DNA of 64,000 bases from Chamaea fasciata (GCA_029207755.1 JARCOQ010000012.1:21997740-22061739); one strand, 5' to 3'. Positions 35,185-48,221 are shown, counted from the first letter of the stretch. Translations and numbers: made by a program. Notes: a model not told the origin generated them from the letters alone.

Positions 35185-35360
35185 GTTGGTTTGAAAGATA
35201 CGTTTCAGTGAGATACATGGCCCAAGACTGAAACTAATGCATGGCCTCAGGGGGGTGTTGGTGATTTTGAATGGTTTAGGCCAAGTAAACCATCCCTGGC
35301 ATTAGGGTGTGTGTCCCTGGGCTGCAGGAGCTCAGCACAGCATTCCAGTTCCATTTATAC

Positions 35361-36371
35361 TCCAACCAAGGATGGCATTTTGGGAAGGAAAGGTTGATTG
35401 CAATGACTGGATTTCCTCAAGTTCTAATTGGGCTTTTGCCTCCCTAATCTTCTTCCTACATGACCTGGCAACATCCTTAAACGTTTCCTGAGTTGCCAGC
35501 CCCTCTTTGCAAAGGCAATACGCCCTCTTTTTTCCCCTTAGTTCCTTCCAAATCTCCTTGCCCATCCAGGCTCGTTGTCTTCCCTGTCAGCTCATCTTTC
35601 AGCACACAGGGACAGTCTGTTCCTGTGCCTTCAAGACTTCTTTCTTGAAGTATGTCCATCCTTCCTGTACCCCTTTGTTTGTAAAGGCTGCTCCCCAAGG
35701 TCCTCTCCAAAACAATCTCTTGAACAGGCCGAAGGCTGCCTTCCAGAAGACCAGAGTGGAAGTTTTGTTGATGCCCCTCCTTGTTTCACTGAATGTTGAA
35801 AACTCTGTTATTTCACAGTCACTGTACCCCCAGACAGTGGTGAACAGATGAAGTTCTTTTAGTTCTTAGGGAATCTCCTGGTGATATCCAGTACCTGGAT
35901 CCCAGGGAGGCAGCAGGCTTCCCTGTGGAACGGATCCGCTCGATATACAGGGCCCTCATTTCCCCTTAGAAGGGATTCACTTACTACCACTACCCTTCTT
36001 TTCTTCGTAATACTTTTTTCCAATTACATTTATTTTCATGCCAGTTTGTGTCCTAGCCTGTCACCAGGACATTTTGTTTTTCCTTACCTCCTGTCTTAGG
36101 GATGGTGTTAGCTCTAAGGCCTACTCTCCTGCTGTCAGAGATGCTTTTGAGATCTCAGAGCAGAGAGGACTTTTTTTTATGAGAGGAGCTAGTGCAGGAT
36201 CCTTTCCCTCTCTGGCCATTCTACTACCATGCACTGGGATGGGACCCAAAAAGCTCTGGATCCTGAAAAGATGATCTCTCCAGGAGTTTGCTGTCTGTCT
36301 CCTGCACCAAGAAGTCCCTTCCCCTCTCACAGCCTCTGTTTTCATGCATATAAAACCTTGGATGTCACTGA
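35361..36371 (-). mobile_element. CR1-type LINE fragment (ORF1 + start of ORF2), unit 2
   Basis: Same element as 8,640-9,650, shifted by 26,721 bases. ORF1-like and ORF2-like remnants on the - strand are both broken, and the reverse transcriptase domain is missing. It lies in intron D-E. Confidence 0.75.
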
Positions 36372-36896
36372 AGGGATGCGGTGCCTGAATTCATCAATTT
36401 CCTTTGGAAGTGCTCTGGGATGCTCTTGTGAAAGGCAGAGTAGGGAACAGGGCAGGTCCAAAATGGAAGAAACAAAGAGCGATGCTGGTAACACGTAACC
36501 ACAACCCAGCTTCGTCTCCCTTTCCCAGGGAAGTCCTGCAGTGGGTGCTCCGTGATCTTTATCTGCTTCCCCCGAGCAGCTCAGTGGTAGGAAAAGCCAG
36601 CTGAGGTGGCTGGTGGATTCTCCCTCAGTTTTGGCAGAGGCTTTGAGGCAGGAGATTCTCTTGAGGGATGCTGGCTTTCCAAAGCTCTCCTGAGCTTGCA
36701 AGTGTGGAGTAAAGCTACCTGCTGAGCTTGTGCACAACAAGTTATCTTCTGATCCGATTGGGACCCTCGTGGCTTGGGGTCAGCCCTTGCTGGGGAGCTG
36801 CCGCTCCTCCCCAAGTGCTTTGCTCTCCCGCACTTCCGCTTCTCTCTGCAAATATATTAAATGACCTGCTGGCTTTGTCTCTCCCTGCGGCTGCAG

Positions 36897-37089
36897 GCAG
36901 TGTGATTTGCTGGAGCCACCACCAAAGGTCTGGATGGAAGACTTCATGGAGGAGAAAAAAATAAAGAAGGTGAAGGGCTTTTGTGAAAATCGCACCTCCC
37001 TCCTGAGCCAAAAGGTCCAGGAGGAGAAGGCAAAGGTGCAAGAAGACCCCCTGCTGTTCTCCAATGACTTTTTTTTCATTGAGCCAATG
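36897..37089 (+). CDS. HYDIN: HYDIN exon E, unit 2 (intact)
   Basis: 193 bases, acceptor gctgcag, donor gtaagt, one base completing an arginine from exon D and leaving in phase 0. The A run has seven As (36,955-36,961) and the frame continues KKIKKVKGFCENRTSLLSQK, then EDPLLFSNDFFFIEPM. Charged, probably helical linker between ASH domains. This is the reference for judging unit 1's frameshift. Confidence 0.92.
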
Positions 37090-37111
37090 GTAAGTGATAG
37101 CTGAGAACCTC

Positions 37112-37235
37112 ATTTTCCTCCTCTTCCTTCTCTTCCTTCTCTTTCTCCTCGTCCTCCTCCTCTTCCTTCTCCTCCTTCTCTTTCTCCTCGTCCTCCTCCT
37201 CTTCCTTCTCCTCCTTCTCCTCCTTCTCCTCCTTC

Positions 37236-37267
<32 letters not shown>

Positions 37268-37309
37268 CTCCTCTTCCTTCTCCTCCTCCTCCTCCTCTTC
37301 CTCCTCCAG
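37112..37309 (+). repeat. TCC/TTC polypyrimidine tract, unit 2
   Basis: About 198 pyrimidine-only bases starting 22 bases after exon E, 48 longer than in unit 1. Remainder of intron E-F (to 38,355) not recognised. Confidence 0.93.
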
Positions 37310-38355
37310 CCCACCCTACCCCCGCCCCTTCCCCCGGGTGCGGTCACTCAGCAGGTCCTCAGCTGGCTCGGTGTGCTCAGAGGGAGGACATGGAGTTTCT
37401 GGTGCGGCTGCAGAGCTAACTGCTGAAAGTATTTCTGCCCTGCAGGCTCAAGGCAGGGCTGGGAGCCTGACAAAGCTGAGCTCTGCTGCCAGGGCTCGAG
37501 CTCAGGGCACTCCGTGTCCTTGAAGTGTCCACAGGGAGCAGTTTTTGTAGGTAGGGGCTCCCCCGACACGTGCTGCTGCGTGGGGTTCAGCGGAGGGTGT
37601 TGGAGCAGTGCCAGTTCACGGATTGACCTGAAGCATGCAAGGGTTCGCTGGGAAAAGGAGGCCAAATTCAGCCCAAGGTTAATCGTAGAAATGCCTGTCC
37701 CTTCCTCTAACCACGACTCGCACTGTTTGTGAGTCTCCCAGTGTCATCTGTGAGCCTGGACACAAGGGTGGGAGGTTATAATGGGCATTTTGAGTTCTCT
37801 TGCACACGGGGACAGTAAACCTTTTCTTTTTCTGTTTATGCAAGCAAACGCCCATGTCCTCCCATCAGCCAGAGCCCTGATTCTGAGTATTGGCATTGTG
37901 AGAGATGATGAATGCCTGGTGTCTGCACAGTGCAAAATCCCTTCTCATCCTGGAGTAAATCCTAGAATAATCCCAACCTCTGCTTTCTTTGAAAAAAGGT
38001 TAAACTAATATTTTTCTTTCCAAGGAAGGGGATCGTGTTCTTGGTTACTCCTATGGCCCGTCTAAGGCCAAGAGCCACCAGTGCACAATGGCAGTTAGGT
38101 ACCACTGTAGCTGACTGCAGCATGATGTGACCAGGAGCTTGTGTCAGAGCAGCAGGAACATTGTGGAGAGTGGGGGCTGATCAGCTGAGCATTGAGAGCG
38201 CCCAGTGGTGTGTTGAGCTGGGTTTAGAGTGTTTCCTTGGGCTCCTTATGTTGTTCACTCATCACTGATGCTCTGAAGAAAGGCTTAGAGGAGTGGTTGA
38301 AAACAAGAAGTGTGAAGTTTGAAGATAAATCTTTTTCTGTCTCTTTCTGTTTCAG

Positions 38356-38455
38356 GAGGGAGAGATTGGGCCACGTTGTTCGGCTGAAATCAAGGTGACC
38401 TTTAAACCCCTGGAAGCACTGGAGTATCAGAGTGTGGCCTACTGTGACATCTCAG
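38356..38455 (+). CDS. HYDIN: HYDIN exon F, unit 2
   Basis: 100 bases, acceptor tgtttcag, donor gtacag. EGEIGPRCSAEIKVTFKPLE to YCDISG; same protein as unit 1. Confidence 0.92.
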
Positions 38456-39179
38456 GTACAGCTCCTTTCCCCTGCTTCTCTCACCCACAGTGAAGCCATG
38501 GAGCAAGCCTGAGCCCACTGGGCTCCCATGTAACTGCTGGGAAGAGTTCCTGGTCAGCAGGGCAGTGCTGGCACATCCCCAGTGTCCCTGCAGCTTCCAG
38601 GGAGTTTCCCATGCAAGGCCAGGGCTCGGAACACCTGTGTCTGGATTGCTGATCCCAGAACAACCCAGGCAGTGCAGGGAGATGTTTTCATGGCACGGCT
38701 TTGCCAGCATTTCCTCAAAGGCCAAGGAGCTGCAGAGCAGAACAGCTTTAGTGAACAAGCACTAAGCCCCTCTAGACCACTGGCCTCCAGGATGGGTCCA
38801 TTTGACATGGATCCACCATCAGGCAGTCGCAGCTGAGTTAGAAATGTGCTCCCTGAGCCTGGATCACCTCCAGACACCACCAGGCCAGCGGAGGCGGAGC
38901 CCCGCTGAGCCCAGGGTGTTGGTAGAAGGACCACCCTTGGCCAGCACCTGCTTCTCTCCCTGTGTGGGAATTGTCACCTTGCAGCTCTCAGTCTGTGCAA
39001 ACAGAACACAGTGCCGAGTGTCAGAAGTGGAGGACAGCAGTCCTGTGCTGCTGGGCCAGGTGGTTTGGCAGTTGTTGCCTGGCAGTTTGCCAGGTAGCAA
39101 TTGCCAAAGTCTTCGTGAGCTTTGTGCCTTCAATGAATGGATTTCAAAGCTCCTCTAAGTGCATGGGGAGGAAACCCTA

Positions 39180-39452
39180 GAGTCATAGTATGTTAAGGAT
39201 GGAACGGACCTCAAAGACTGTCTAGTGCCAAGGCCCCTGCCATGGGCAGGGACACCTCCCACTAGACCAGGTAGCTCCAAGCCCCATCCAGCCTGGCTTT
39301 GAACACTTTCAGGGCTGGAACCTCCACAACTCCCCTGGGGAACCTACTCCAGCGTCTCACCACCTCACAGTAAAAAAATTCTTCTCAATATCTAACCTAA
39401 ATTTCCTTTCTTTCAATTTATACCTGTCACTCCTTGGCCTGTCGCTACAGGA
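39180..39452 (-). mobile_element. CR1 LINE 3' tail, unit 2
   Basis: Same reverse CR1 3' end as at 12,418-12,690, with a handful of substitutions. Lies in intron F-G. Confidence 0.82.
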
Positions 39453-39697
39453 CACCAGAGATGTTTTAAACTCAGCAAACTGGTGGCTAAAATTGGAAAC
39501 CAGCCCAAGGAATGGGTTAGAAATTGCAAGTCAGCCCCAGGGGATATCTCCTGAGGGAAGAGAAGGGTCCATATCTTCTGCTGCAGCATCAAGAGCTGGT
39601 TGCATGCAGCTCAGAATCAGGGTCTAGCATTGAGGCAGCCTGGAAAATCCAGTAGAACAGAGGGAATTATTGTACTGAAATGGACATCTCTCCCCAG

Positions 39698-39816
39698 GCC
39701 GTGAGAGCAGGCTGGCCCTGCACCTCAGAGGGGAAGGCCGCAGACCCTTGGTTGAACTCAGCTGTGATACCCTGAACCTTGGGGAAGTTTTTGTCAAAAC
39801 CGCCCACACCCATGAG
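39698..39816 (+). CDS. HYDIN: HYDIN exon G, unit 2
   Basis: 119 bases, acceptor tccccag, donor gtgagc. Open, but two CpG-type G-to-A changes against unit 1 alter residues: Arg to His, and the second glycine of GEGRGP to Arg (codon 39,742-39,744). The changed glycine is in the turn joining two ASH domains, so this copy is not simply the better preserved one everywhere. Confidence 0.92.
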
Positions 39817-40994
39817 GTGAGCACCAGGGGTTGGGATGGATCCTGATGGCTCCTGAGGCAGCAGCAAGCCTGGTGGACCTGTGGAATTCCTGGCAACCTG
39901 GGCAGTTGTGAGCAGGGAATAGCTGATGTACTGGTCAAATCTGGGCGCGGGGGGGAAGGGGGTGTTCCAGAAAAATGTGTCTGTTGTTCATGAAGCCCCA
40001 GTCCCTTCTTTTGGGCAGCCTTCCATCGGGATCAGCTGGGAGGCTTCCTGCAAAACAACCCCTTTTGACCCAACGCTGGGTCAAAAAGCTGTTCAGAGGC
40101 TTTTGTGGCAGCACCAGACACAAGGCACCTTTGTACTGGGCTGTTCAGAAGCAGCTGGGACAAGCTGGCTACATTTGAGCTTCAGTCCACCGCAAACAAT
40201 TTTTAGTCAAGTGTCTCCTGCTCATTCCTGGAAGTCACAGGAAAGCCATCCAGCCTCCTGGCTCAGTGCAGGCCCTTGCAAAGGGCTTGAGGATTCTTTC
40301 CCTTGCTGTCCAATCCCTCACCACACTTCAGGCTTGGTGCATCTCTGGCTCTACAAAGAGAAAAGTGTTCCTGGGAATAAAGCAAAAGATTTTTCTACCT
40401 ATTTGCCTCCCCCCTGTTGGGGGTCAAGTTTGCAAAAAAAAAGAGAGAGCAACTGAAAGAGGCAGAAAACGAGGCACTACATCATGCCAGACACTTTCAG
40501 AAGTTTGGTTGTGGAAGGGAAAGACACGTTGAGTTTTCTTACCAAAAGATGGCGCTGTCTGTACATTTTGATGTTGATGCCTCCTTCTCAGTGTATTGTT
40601 TTCACGGTATGGGAAAAGGTAAATGCGTAGATACGGTACTGCTGGAGCTGTGCTGACTGGGGCAGCAGCAGCTCTGTGGTGATTCACTACGCAGCTGCAA
40701 TCACCCCACGTTGCTCTCAGGGCCAGGTCTGAATGAGCTTGGTGCTACTGACCAGAGGTGGACTGCTCTGTGTCCGTGGGATAACCCCAGGGTGACTCCA
40801 GTTATGTGGAGTTATGTGAGCTTCGCATGAAAACCCAAAGGCAGAACTTGTCCTGTTGTATTTTTTTGACTTCTGCCGTCCAGCAGCACAAAGCATCTTC
40901 TGCCTTTTCTGGGTGTTAATTGCGCCATTAGAAAATGACTCCCAAGAAGGGAAGATTTCACGTGTACTTGCATTTTGTTTTCTTGCTGCTGCAG

Positions 40995-41218
40995 GTGAAA
41001 CTGATGAACAAAGGAGTTCTTGATGCTCCCTTCACCTATATCCCTTCAAACACGGAAGTGGGCTGCTGCTTCAAGTTTGTACCCGAGGAGGGCCTCATTG
41101 CACCAGGTGGGATCCAGACTATTCAGATCTCCTTGGATGCCGCCGTGTTGGGGCGGTTTGAGGAACCATTCCAGTTCCGTGTGGCTGGATCTCCTACGCC
41201 TGTGATCCTGACCATCGA
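40995..41218 (+). CDS. HYDIN: HYDIN exon H, unit 2
   Basis: 224 bases, acceptor gctgcag, donor gtaagg. LMNKGVLDAPFTYIPS to RVAGSPTPV; Gly replaces the Asp of unit 1 after NTEV. Open. Confidence 0.93.
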
Positions 41219-43126
41219 GTAAGGACTCTGGGAGCTTACTCTGGGTGGGCACATCTGTAGCTGTCTCTGGGACATCCCCCACCTACCTCATTTTGGGGCC
41301 GGGCAGAGAAAAAAGATGTTTCCTGAGGTCTTAATCTCTGCTCTGATCCTGGCATTGCCTTAGTGTGGGGGTGCCTGCTGCCCTGTGTGGTACCCGGGAG
41401 CTGGAATGACTCCTCCCTGCAGGGATGTCCCTCTGCCTTGGGCCATGGCAGGCAGTGGCATGGATCAGCTTTGGGCAGTAGCTGCTCTGGGATGTCCCCC
41501 CTGAGCACCCAGCAAGGCCCCCAGGGCTTTGGAGATGGGCCAGCCTGGGTGATTCTCCACCAGCAGCAGTGTTTTGAAAAACTTCTGTTAATAATCCATC
41601 CCAAACGGGCAGCAGCAGCCTCAGCTCACCTCTCATGGCCATGCATGGAGGCAGGCTGTGCTCCGAGCTCCTGTGCAGAGTGCTCTGCTACCTCCTTTCC
41701 ACAGCCAGGAAAAGGCTGATGTGGGAGACAGGGAACTGTGCAGCAGGAACCGTCCCAAGGACATGGGCTTCATCCCATAATCCTGGCCCTGCAGAAGGGA
41801 GAAGGGGTGATGATGGGGGAGGCAGAGCTCAGTCCTCAGGACCACAGCAGCATGAGGGCTTGTCCCTGCTAGCCTGAGGCGTGTGCTGGTAGGATAACGT
41901 AGTGTAAGCAGGAAAGCTGATGCTGGCTGCTCTGGAGCTTTGGAGCTAGGCTGCTGCTGTTGGGAGGCACTGGATCAGGGCAATAAAGAAATGAAAGCAA
42001 TCTGCAGTTGATTATACCAATAAGATAAGGGAGATGGATTAAAAAGAACATGAAACTTATTACTTAGCAGGAGAACAGTGTTGACTAGGTCTGCCCATAG
42101 TAGAGAAACAACTACACTGGCTTTGCTTTTGGAGAAAAAGTGCTGCTATTTTTATTTTGGAAATCAAGAGGGAACCTTTCACCATCAAATAATTGATTCT
42201 CCTCTGTCCTTCCCCAAACTGGTCATGCGTGGGATGTTATTCCATAAGCAGCTTTCTCCTTGAGCAAGAGAAGGTGTCTCTTGTTGAGATGTGTAGAGCG
42301 GAGCCAGGGACAATCCTGTGAACACAGTAGAAGACACAGTTCACTGGTCCTTGACTTTTAACCAAAAGGCAGGGTGCGCATTGATTGGCGTCAACCATGA
42401 AATAAACTCGTGTTGGGCAGCTTCAAGTGCTGCCTTCAGTGGATGTTGGTGACTTTTAGTGCCTGTCTGCTGAGTTCAAGGCCAGGGGAGGAGGTGTGGT
42501 AGATTCAGGACACCCATGTTTGGTTGTTTAAGCTATTGCTCCTGGCTGTGCCAGCTGGTGCACTAGTGACAAGCTGGTCCTTTCCTCTAGGATTCATCTG
42601 TCCACTGTGTAGAACTGTTAATGCTCTTTTTGGAGGATGTTTGGGGCTCCCCTGGCTTCATGTCTCAAAACTCTGTAATGATTGTGTGGGTCAAAATCTC
42701 CTGAGAAAGCTCCTCCATTGGAAGACCAGTTACAGCCAAGTAGCAAAGCAGGGAACCTGTGGCTGGAAAGGCTGGTTACAGAAGTTTGTGGGGACACCTT
42801 TATGTCCATCCCATTACAGATGGGGAAACTGAGGCACGGAGACAGGTCTGGGTGGGTGTTCAGGGTCCCTCATGGGACCACCGGCAACTTGGGGGCTTTT
42901 CCTGCCTGCCCTGCGTCCAAAGCCCCATCAGTGGCTGTGGGCTGCTGGCCTCTTGGCTTTAGCTGCCTCCTGTGCACATGGACACTGTGCTGAGCACATG
43001 GTGGTGTGTTGATTTGAAACCCACGATGCCCCTGACACCAGGTTTTATGCCCCCAAGCCACGACAGCTGGCGGCTTTGCAATTCCCTTTAACGCAGCCAT
43101 TTCCTCCTGTGTCCCTGTCATCGCAG
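41219..43126. other. Intron H-I, unit 2
   Basis: 1.9 kb. Contains 85 bases (41,482-41,566) missing from unit 1, and the MIR-like stretch at 42,810-42,841. Nothing else recognised. Confidence 0.5.
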
Positions 43127-43194
43127 GGGGTGTGTCGTCGGGCCGACTTTACACTTCGACACCGATGAGCTCGACTTCGGTGACATCTCCTTTG
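43127..43194 (+). CDS. HYDIN: HYDIN exon I, unit 2
   Basis: 68 bases, acceptor atcgcag, donor gtgagt. GCVVGPTLHF and DFGDISFG, as in unit 1. Confidence 0.92.
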
Positions 43195-43384
43195 GTGAGT
43201 GTTCCCTGCGCTGGGACACAGCGGGAGGGATCTGTGTGCTCCAAAATGGAGCACTTGAACGTAAAAGCATCCAGCACTGCTCATGTTCTGCCACAACAGC
43301 CTCTTCAGGGTGTGAACTGCAGGTGCCTCAGGTAGCATTTTGCCATTGTGGGATCAAATAGAACCAAGTATTTTCTGGTGTCTC

Positions 43385-44172
43385 CGTCCTCGTTTAAAAG
43401 ACAGATTGTGCCAAGGAAGGTGGCAATCTTCATGGAATGGAATGATGACCCTCCTCTCTCCAAATTACTATACCTTTGAAATTACAGGGCTTCCAGGCAA
43501 AAATATGGAAAAGGAATAACAGTTCTTTACTAGAGTATATCAGGATAGCACAGACAACAATGCAATGCCAGAAGTTTCCAACCCGCCAAGTCCCGTTTTC
43601 CCCTTTGGTGTAGTTATGATCACAGGCTGGAGGAGCTGTGGGCTCTGGCAGGGCAGTGATTCCCTCCCAGCCGGCACGGGCAGGGAAGGAAGGAGGAAAT
43701 CGCTGCTTTTGCAAACTACGGGCAGCAGGAGATCTGGGCACTGGCAATCGGGAGCAGGCAGAAGCGGGGAAGGCGGGCAGGTTCGATCACGGTGCTGAGC
43801 CCGGCGCCAAGCGCACGACGTCCCGCAGCAGCACGCTGCCGACCTTCCCGAGCCCCGCGCGGAAGGACGGGAAGGTCTGCCCCCTGCAAACCTCGGCTCC
43901 GACTTCACAACCGCCCGCGGCATCACGGCACAGCTCCCAAAGAGCCCCGGATGGAAAAGCCCACCCGCACAGCCGAGACCACCCCAAACCCCCTGTATCT
44001 CCCTTCCCGGACCAAGGCCAAAATTCACTACGAAACCTAAACTCGTAACAATGAAGTTGTTGAACGTTTTAAGAAAACGAATTGCCTTTCCTGAGCTGCT
44101 TCTTCCCCACCCTGCATCACCACTGAGGCACTTGTTAAGTTGCCTTTTGAATAAATGAAACAAGAAAGGCAA
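43385..44172. mobile_element. ERV LTR-like segment, unit 2
   Basis: Counterpart of 16,543-17,330 in intron I-J. The same LTR-like blocks and CpG-rich middle are present. Being in both units, it was there before the duplication. Right edge uncertain. Confidence 0.5.
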
Positions 44173-45249
44173 CAGGTAGAAACGCATTCCTAAGGTCTCT
44201 TCAGCTGAAGGCAGCTGTTGTATCTTTGCTTCTGTTTAACTGTTGTTGACTGTTGTCTGCATGTGGTGACCTCAGTCTCATTTGAGGTTTTGACATCTGT
44301 GTTTGTCCCTTTTGTGCTTCTCTTGCCTCCCTGCTGGAGTCCCTGCTGGAGCCGGCAGTGATTACTGTTGATGGGCACAGAGAAGCTCTGGGCTGCGCCT
44401 GCAGTTGTTTTTTTCCCCCACCTGTGTTCAAATGACTCTTGGTGAGCAGGCCTGGGGAGAAGTCTCCTCCCCACAGAGCTGGCCAGCCAGTCCACTGCAG
44501 AGCGGGTTGTGGCTGGTGTCCGGGCTCTGCAGGACATCCCCACCATGCGTGGCACTATCTCTGGCTTTCCAATATGGAAAGCAAATCTCAGAGTTAAGGT
44601 GGGGTAAACCCTTGCAGGCAGCAGTCACAGTGAGTAGTATGGGTGCGATGTCCCTGCTTGTTGGGTCAAGGCTCGGGTTTGCCTCCAGCTGAGTGGGCTC
44701 TGAGCTGTCACATGCCCAGTCTGTTTGGCCCAAACCAAAAGACGCCTTAAGAATTCTGCAGAGAGAAACGGTGTTAGGGTGCTTTGCATCACGTTCTGGT
44801 TCCTGATTCCATCCTCACTTTGTTTTGCTGTAGCTTCTTCTCAATGACGACTCACTGTTTATATATCTTGAAAACGGTAGGAGTGTTGGCAGACTTAACA
44901 GGGAATTTTACAGTTTGAATTTTCAGAGGAAATGCTCGGTCTGGGTGCACAGTCATCAGGGAGAAATAACTGGTGCTGGTTTGGGGCAGGTGAGGGAGCT
45001 TCTCCCCATCAGAAAGAGAGAAGCTTGCAGTGTTGAGCAGGGCTAAGAGCAGGCATTTTCAAGGCTGCAGTCTGGAATCAGTGTTAAAGGGAACTAAGTG
45101 ACGACTAATTCCTCTTGCAGCTTCTCAGTAATCTGTAGTTCAGATAATAAAGAGCCAAACTCCAATCACGCTTTCACCCTACCAGGGTATTCCCACCAGG
45201 AGTCACGACATAACTGGTGCCTAAACGGATATTTGTGTCCTTTTCCTAG

Positions 45250-45482
45250 GCTTTCCCTGCACCAAGACCTGTCGCCTCACTAACACCTCGCGGGTGCCCG
45301 TGACGTTCAAGCTCCGCGTGTCGGACGATGGCACTCAGCCTGCTGTTAGCAGCTTTGATCAAATACTCAGCGACAGTGACCCCTCCTGGAGGGAGGGAAT
45401 TCATTTTTCTGTGAAGCCACGGGAGTTTACAATGAATCCCAGCGAGAGGACCCTCCAATCCCAGGAACACCAGGACATCGAG
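45250..45482 (+). CDS. HYDIN: HYDIN exon J, unit 2 (full length)
   Basis: 233 bases, acceptor ttttcctag, donor gtatgg, leaving in phase 0. Retains 45,297-45,320, encoding PVTFKLRV, which matches the equivalent HYDIN strand (a P-T-K-LR pattern) and so is the ancestral form. Reads on through SDDGTQPAVSSFDQ and FSVKPREFTMNPSERTLQ. Confidence 0.93.
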
Positions 45483-46294
45483 GTATGGGAAGAGTCCGGC
45501 CATACACACTTCAGCAGCGGGTCTGAAGCTTCACGGGAGTGTGGGAGGGCTTTAGCTCTGATGCCAGCTCTGATCATCGTGTGAGCGAGGATCTGCACTG
45601 GCGTGGGGCCTCTGTGAGCTGGGTTACTCGGGACGTTCCTGAAGGAGCACTGATTTGTTTCCAAAATCACAAGCTGAGATCATGTACCATATGGTCAAGT
45701 ACTGAAGGCATTTTGGTGTTTTTGAGAGCAATGTCTTCGATTGCAAGTGGGCAGAGGACGGACGAGGACCAAAGGTGGCCGTTAGAGAGATGTCATTATA
45801 TAAAGCAGTTTGCTTTTCTTCTTGGTCTCATTTCTCCTGTCCTGGGGAGTAGAATGATTTGTGTTCACTGCAGGGATCTCCAGTGAAGGCAAAAAACTCT
45901 GCAGCCATGAACTGCCCAGCACCTGCTGGCCCACGCTTTGCCTTCAGCTTCCCGCTGTAAAGCTGAACTCATTCTGTTCAAGTCAGGAGATTTCCTCTGC
46001 ATTTATGTCATTGTAGTCAGATGAAAATTTGCCCCTTAATTTGAATACGGTGCTGCACAGAGCTTTAGTCTAATGTTTTCATTTAGCTGACCTATGCCCC
46101 GATAGCAAGGTGTGCTTAACAAATCTGGTATTTGCCAGACGGCTTCTGTTACTCTTAGAGACTGTGCTCTCCACATGGAGCGGCAGAAGAATTAAGGCAA
46201 AATCCTCCCTTTTCTTACCACAAAAACTGGAGGACATCACACGTGAGTCGTGAGCTTTTGTAAGGAAGAATTTACTGCTCTTCTCTTCCACCAG

Positions 46295-46395
46295 GTGACC
46301 CTGTGTTCCAACACTGTGACGGAATACAACCGGAAATTGCTGGTGGACCTGGAGTGGTTTGGCAAGGGAGTGGCATCACTGATCATCAAGGCCAG
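46295..46395 (+). CDS. HYDIN: HYDIN exon K, unit 2
   Basis: 101 bases, acceptor ttccaccag, donor gtacca. VTLCSNTVTEYNRKLLVDLE to LIIKAR; no difference from unit 1. Confidence 0.92.
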
Positions 46396-47638
46396 GTACC
46401 AGCACTTCCCTGGCCTCCCCCAGCGCACTGCCTTGCACAGGGTGTGCTGGCTGCGGCTCCCAAGGAGACGTGTTGTTTAATGACCTCATGTTCTGCCCAG
46501 CTGGACATGAGAACAGCAGTGCTTGAAAAGCAGCCTGTGGTGAAAAGCAGCCCTGCTGACAGCCCAGCGTGGTCCTGGGTCGTTTTCTAAAGGGACCAGG
46601 AATGATATCATTTATTGACCTGGTGCTTGAGGTGAAGCAAATTTCCCAAGGGCCTCCTCGCCTTCTTCCTGCAAGAGGTGGAGTTGTGCTGGGTTGCAAC
46701 CAGCCCGCGTTGGTTTGGGGCACACCAAGCAGTCTGCTGAGGGTCAGGGTCTGGTTCTGTTAACGAGGGCACGTGACAGTGGGGAAATGGCTCACAGCAA
46801 GAGAGGTGAGGGCAGGATCTTAGGAGGGGAAATGAGTCCTTGATGTGGCAGGTCAGCTCTATTTTTTCCCCTTCTCTCTGCTTCCTGTTTTGAGCTTTGA
46901 TGTTCTCAGGCTTAAAGCAAAAGTTGTTTTTGCTCCAGCAGAATTCCATCCTGCTGTGCTGCTCTAGGTGTCGGTTTAATGACAAGAGGGATGCAGTTCC
47001 CTGGTGCTGTTCCCACTCCCAGGCAGAGCCATCTCGTCAGTGCCTGGGCTGCCATGTTTGAAAAGCAAGTGCAATTGGGGACAGTCAGTGTTTGGACCTG
47101 TGGAGTGAAGGACCAGGGGAGTTGTAGGAACTGGGAGGGAGTGATCTCCCACTCTGTGGGGCAGGTGATGTCTCATGCCCTCCAAGGCTGGGGCAAACAG
47201 CTGAGTTCTCAGGCAGGGAAACAGCACCATGGGAGAGAAGGGAGTCATTTTTACTGAGACACTAGAGTCGTGTGTTCCTGGAGCCTTAATGAGCACTGAT
47301 CCCTGTTGGGAAGGCTCCCCCAGAGCTCATGGATCACTGGGACTGTTACAGGAGTTCTTGCAAACCTTCTTGAGTAAAGGAGGGGCTGAGGCAGCTGTGG
47401 GACCAAGTGGTCTGCCTGGGGCACTTGGCAGCCTCTGGGTGCTGCCTCTCAGGTTTTGCCCCTCCTCGACAAGACATGTTTGAGTGGGAAGACTTTGCAG
47501 GCAATTTTTCACCATAGGGCTGTTAAATGTGTATTTGACAGTGACAAAGGTGTTGTGCTCCATTTCACAATCTTTGGGGGTCAACGTTCTCCATTCTCTC
47601 AGTATCTCTGATTCCCTTGGGGTCATCTCTTTGCCCAG

Positions 47639-47774
47639 ATGTTTCGTTCCTGAGCTGCAAGTGTACCCCCAAAACCGCGGATTCCATGAGTGCGACCTGA
47701 AGGTGCCGTTCGAGAGGAAGTTCTTCATTTGGAATAACACCCACCTTCCTGGCTGCTACGGGCTTATTCCCCAG
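47639..47774 (+). CDS. HYDIN: HYDIN exon L, unit 2 (intact acceptor)
   Basis: 136 bases with acceptor ttgcccag and weak donor gtttgg. Completes the arginine of exon K, then CFVPELQVYPQNRGFHECDL and RKFFIWNNTHLPGCYGLIPQ. Matches HYDIN at the C-V-PAL start of a domain and the DLPGFY-like strand. Confidence 0.92.
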
Positions 47775-48221
47775 GTTTGGCATCGCATCCACCTCCTCCT
47801 CTCAAATATTACTGTGGAGATTATTAGGGGGGAAAAGGGTTGGGATGAGACCTTGGTGGTTTCTATTCAGTCTTAAAGATCTGCTGAGAACAGGATCCTA
47901 CCTGAATGTAAACTTTAGGATGCAGTTTAATCTCTTGAGGAAAGAGCTTACGTTCTAGTCTTCAGGGTGTTTTCTTGTGGGAGATCTTTGAGGGTTGTGA
48001 AAAGCTGCTGCATCCACAGACACCAGTGCCTGTGCTGGCAGCCTCCTTGCAGAACCCCCTGAGAATGCTAAGCCTACAATTCTTGCACCTTGTTTGTGCC
48101 TTTTACCTTTGTCCTGGGGATTTTTAAAAATGTGTGTAAGTTGCTGTTGGGATGGATGTTAAGGAGTTTGAAGTTTCTTCAGAGGTCCCTCTGAAGCTGG
48201 ATTTGATTCTGTCCCTTCTAG

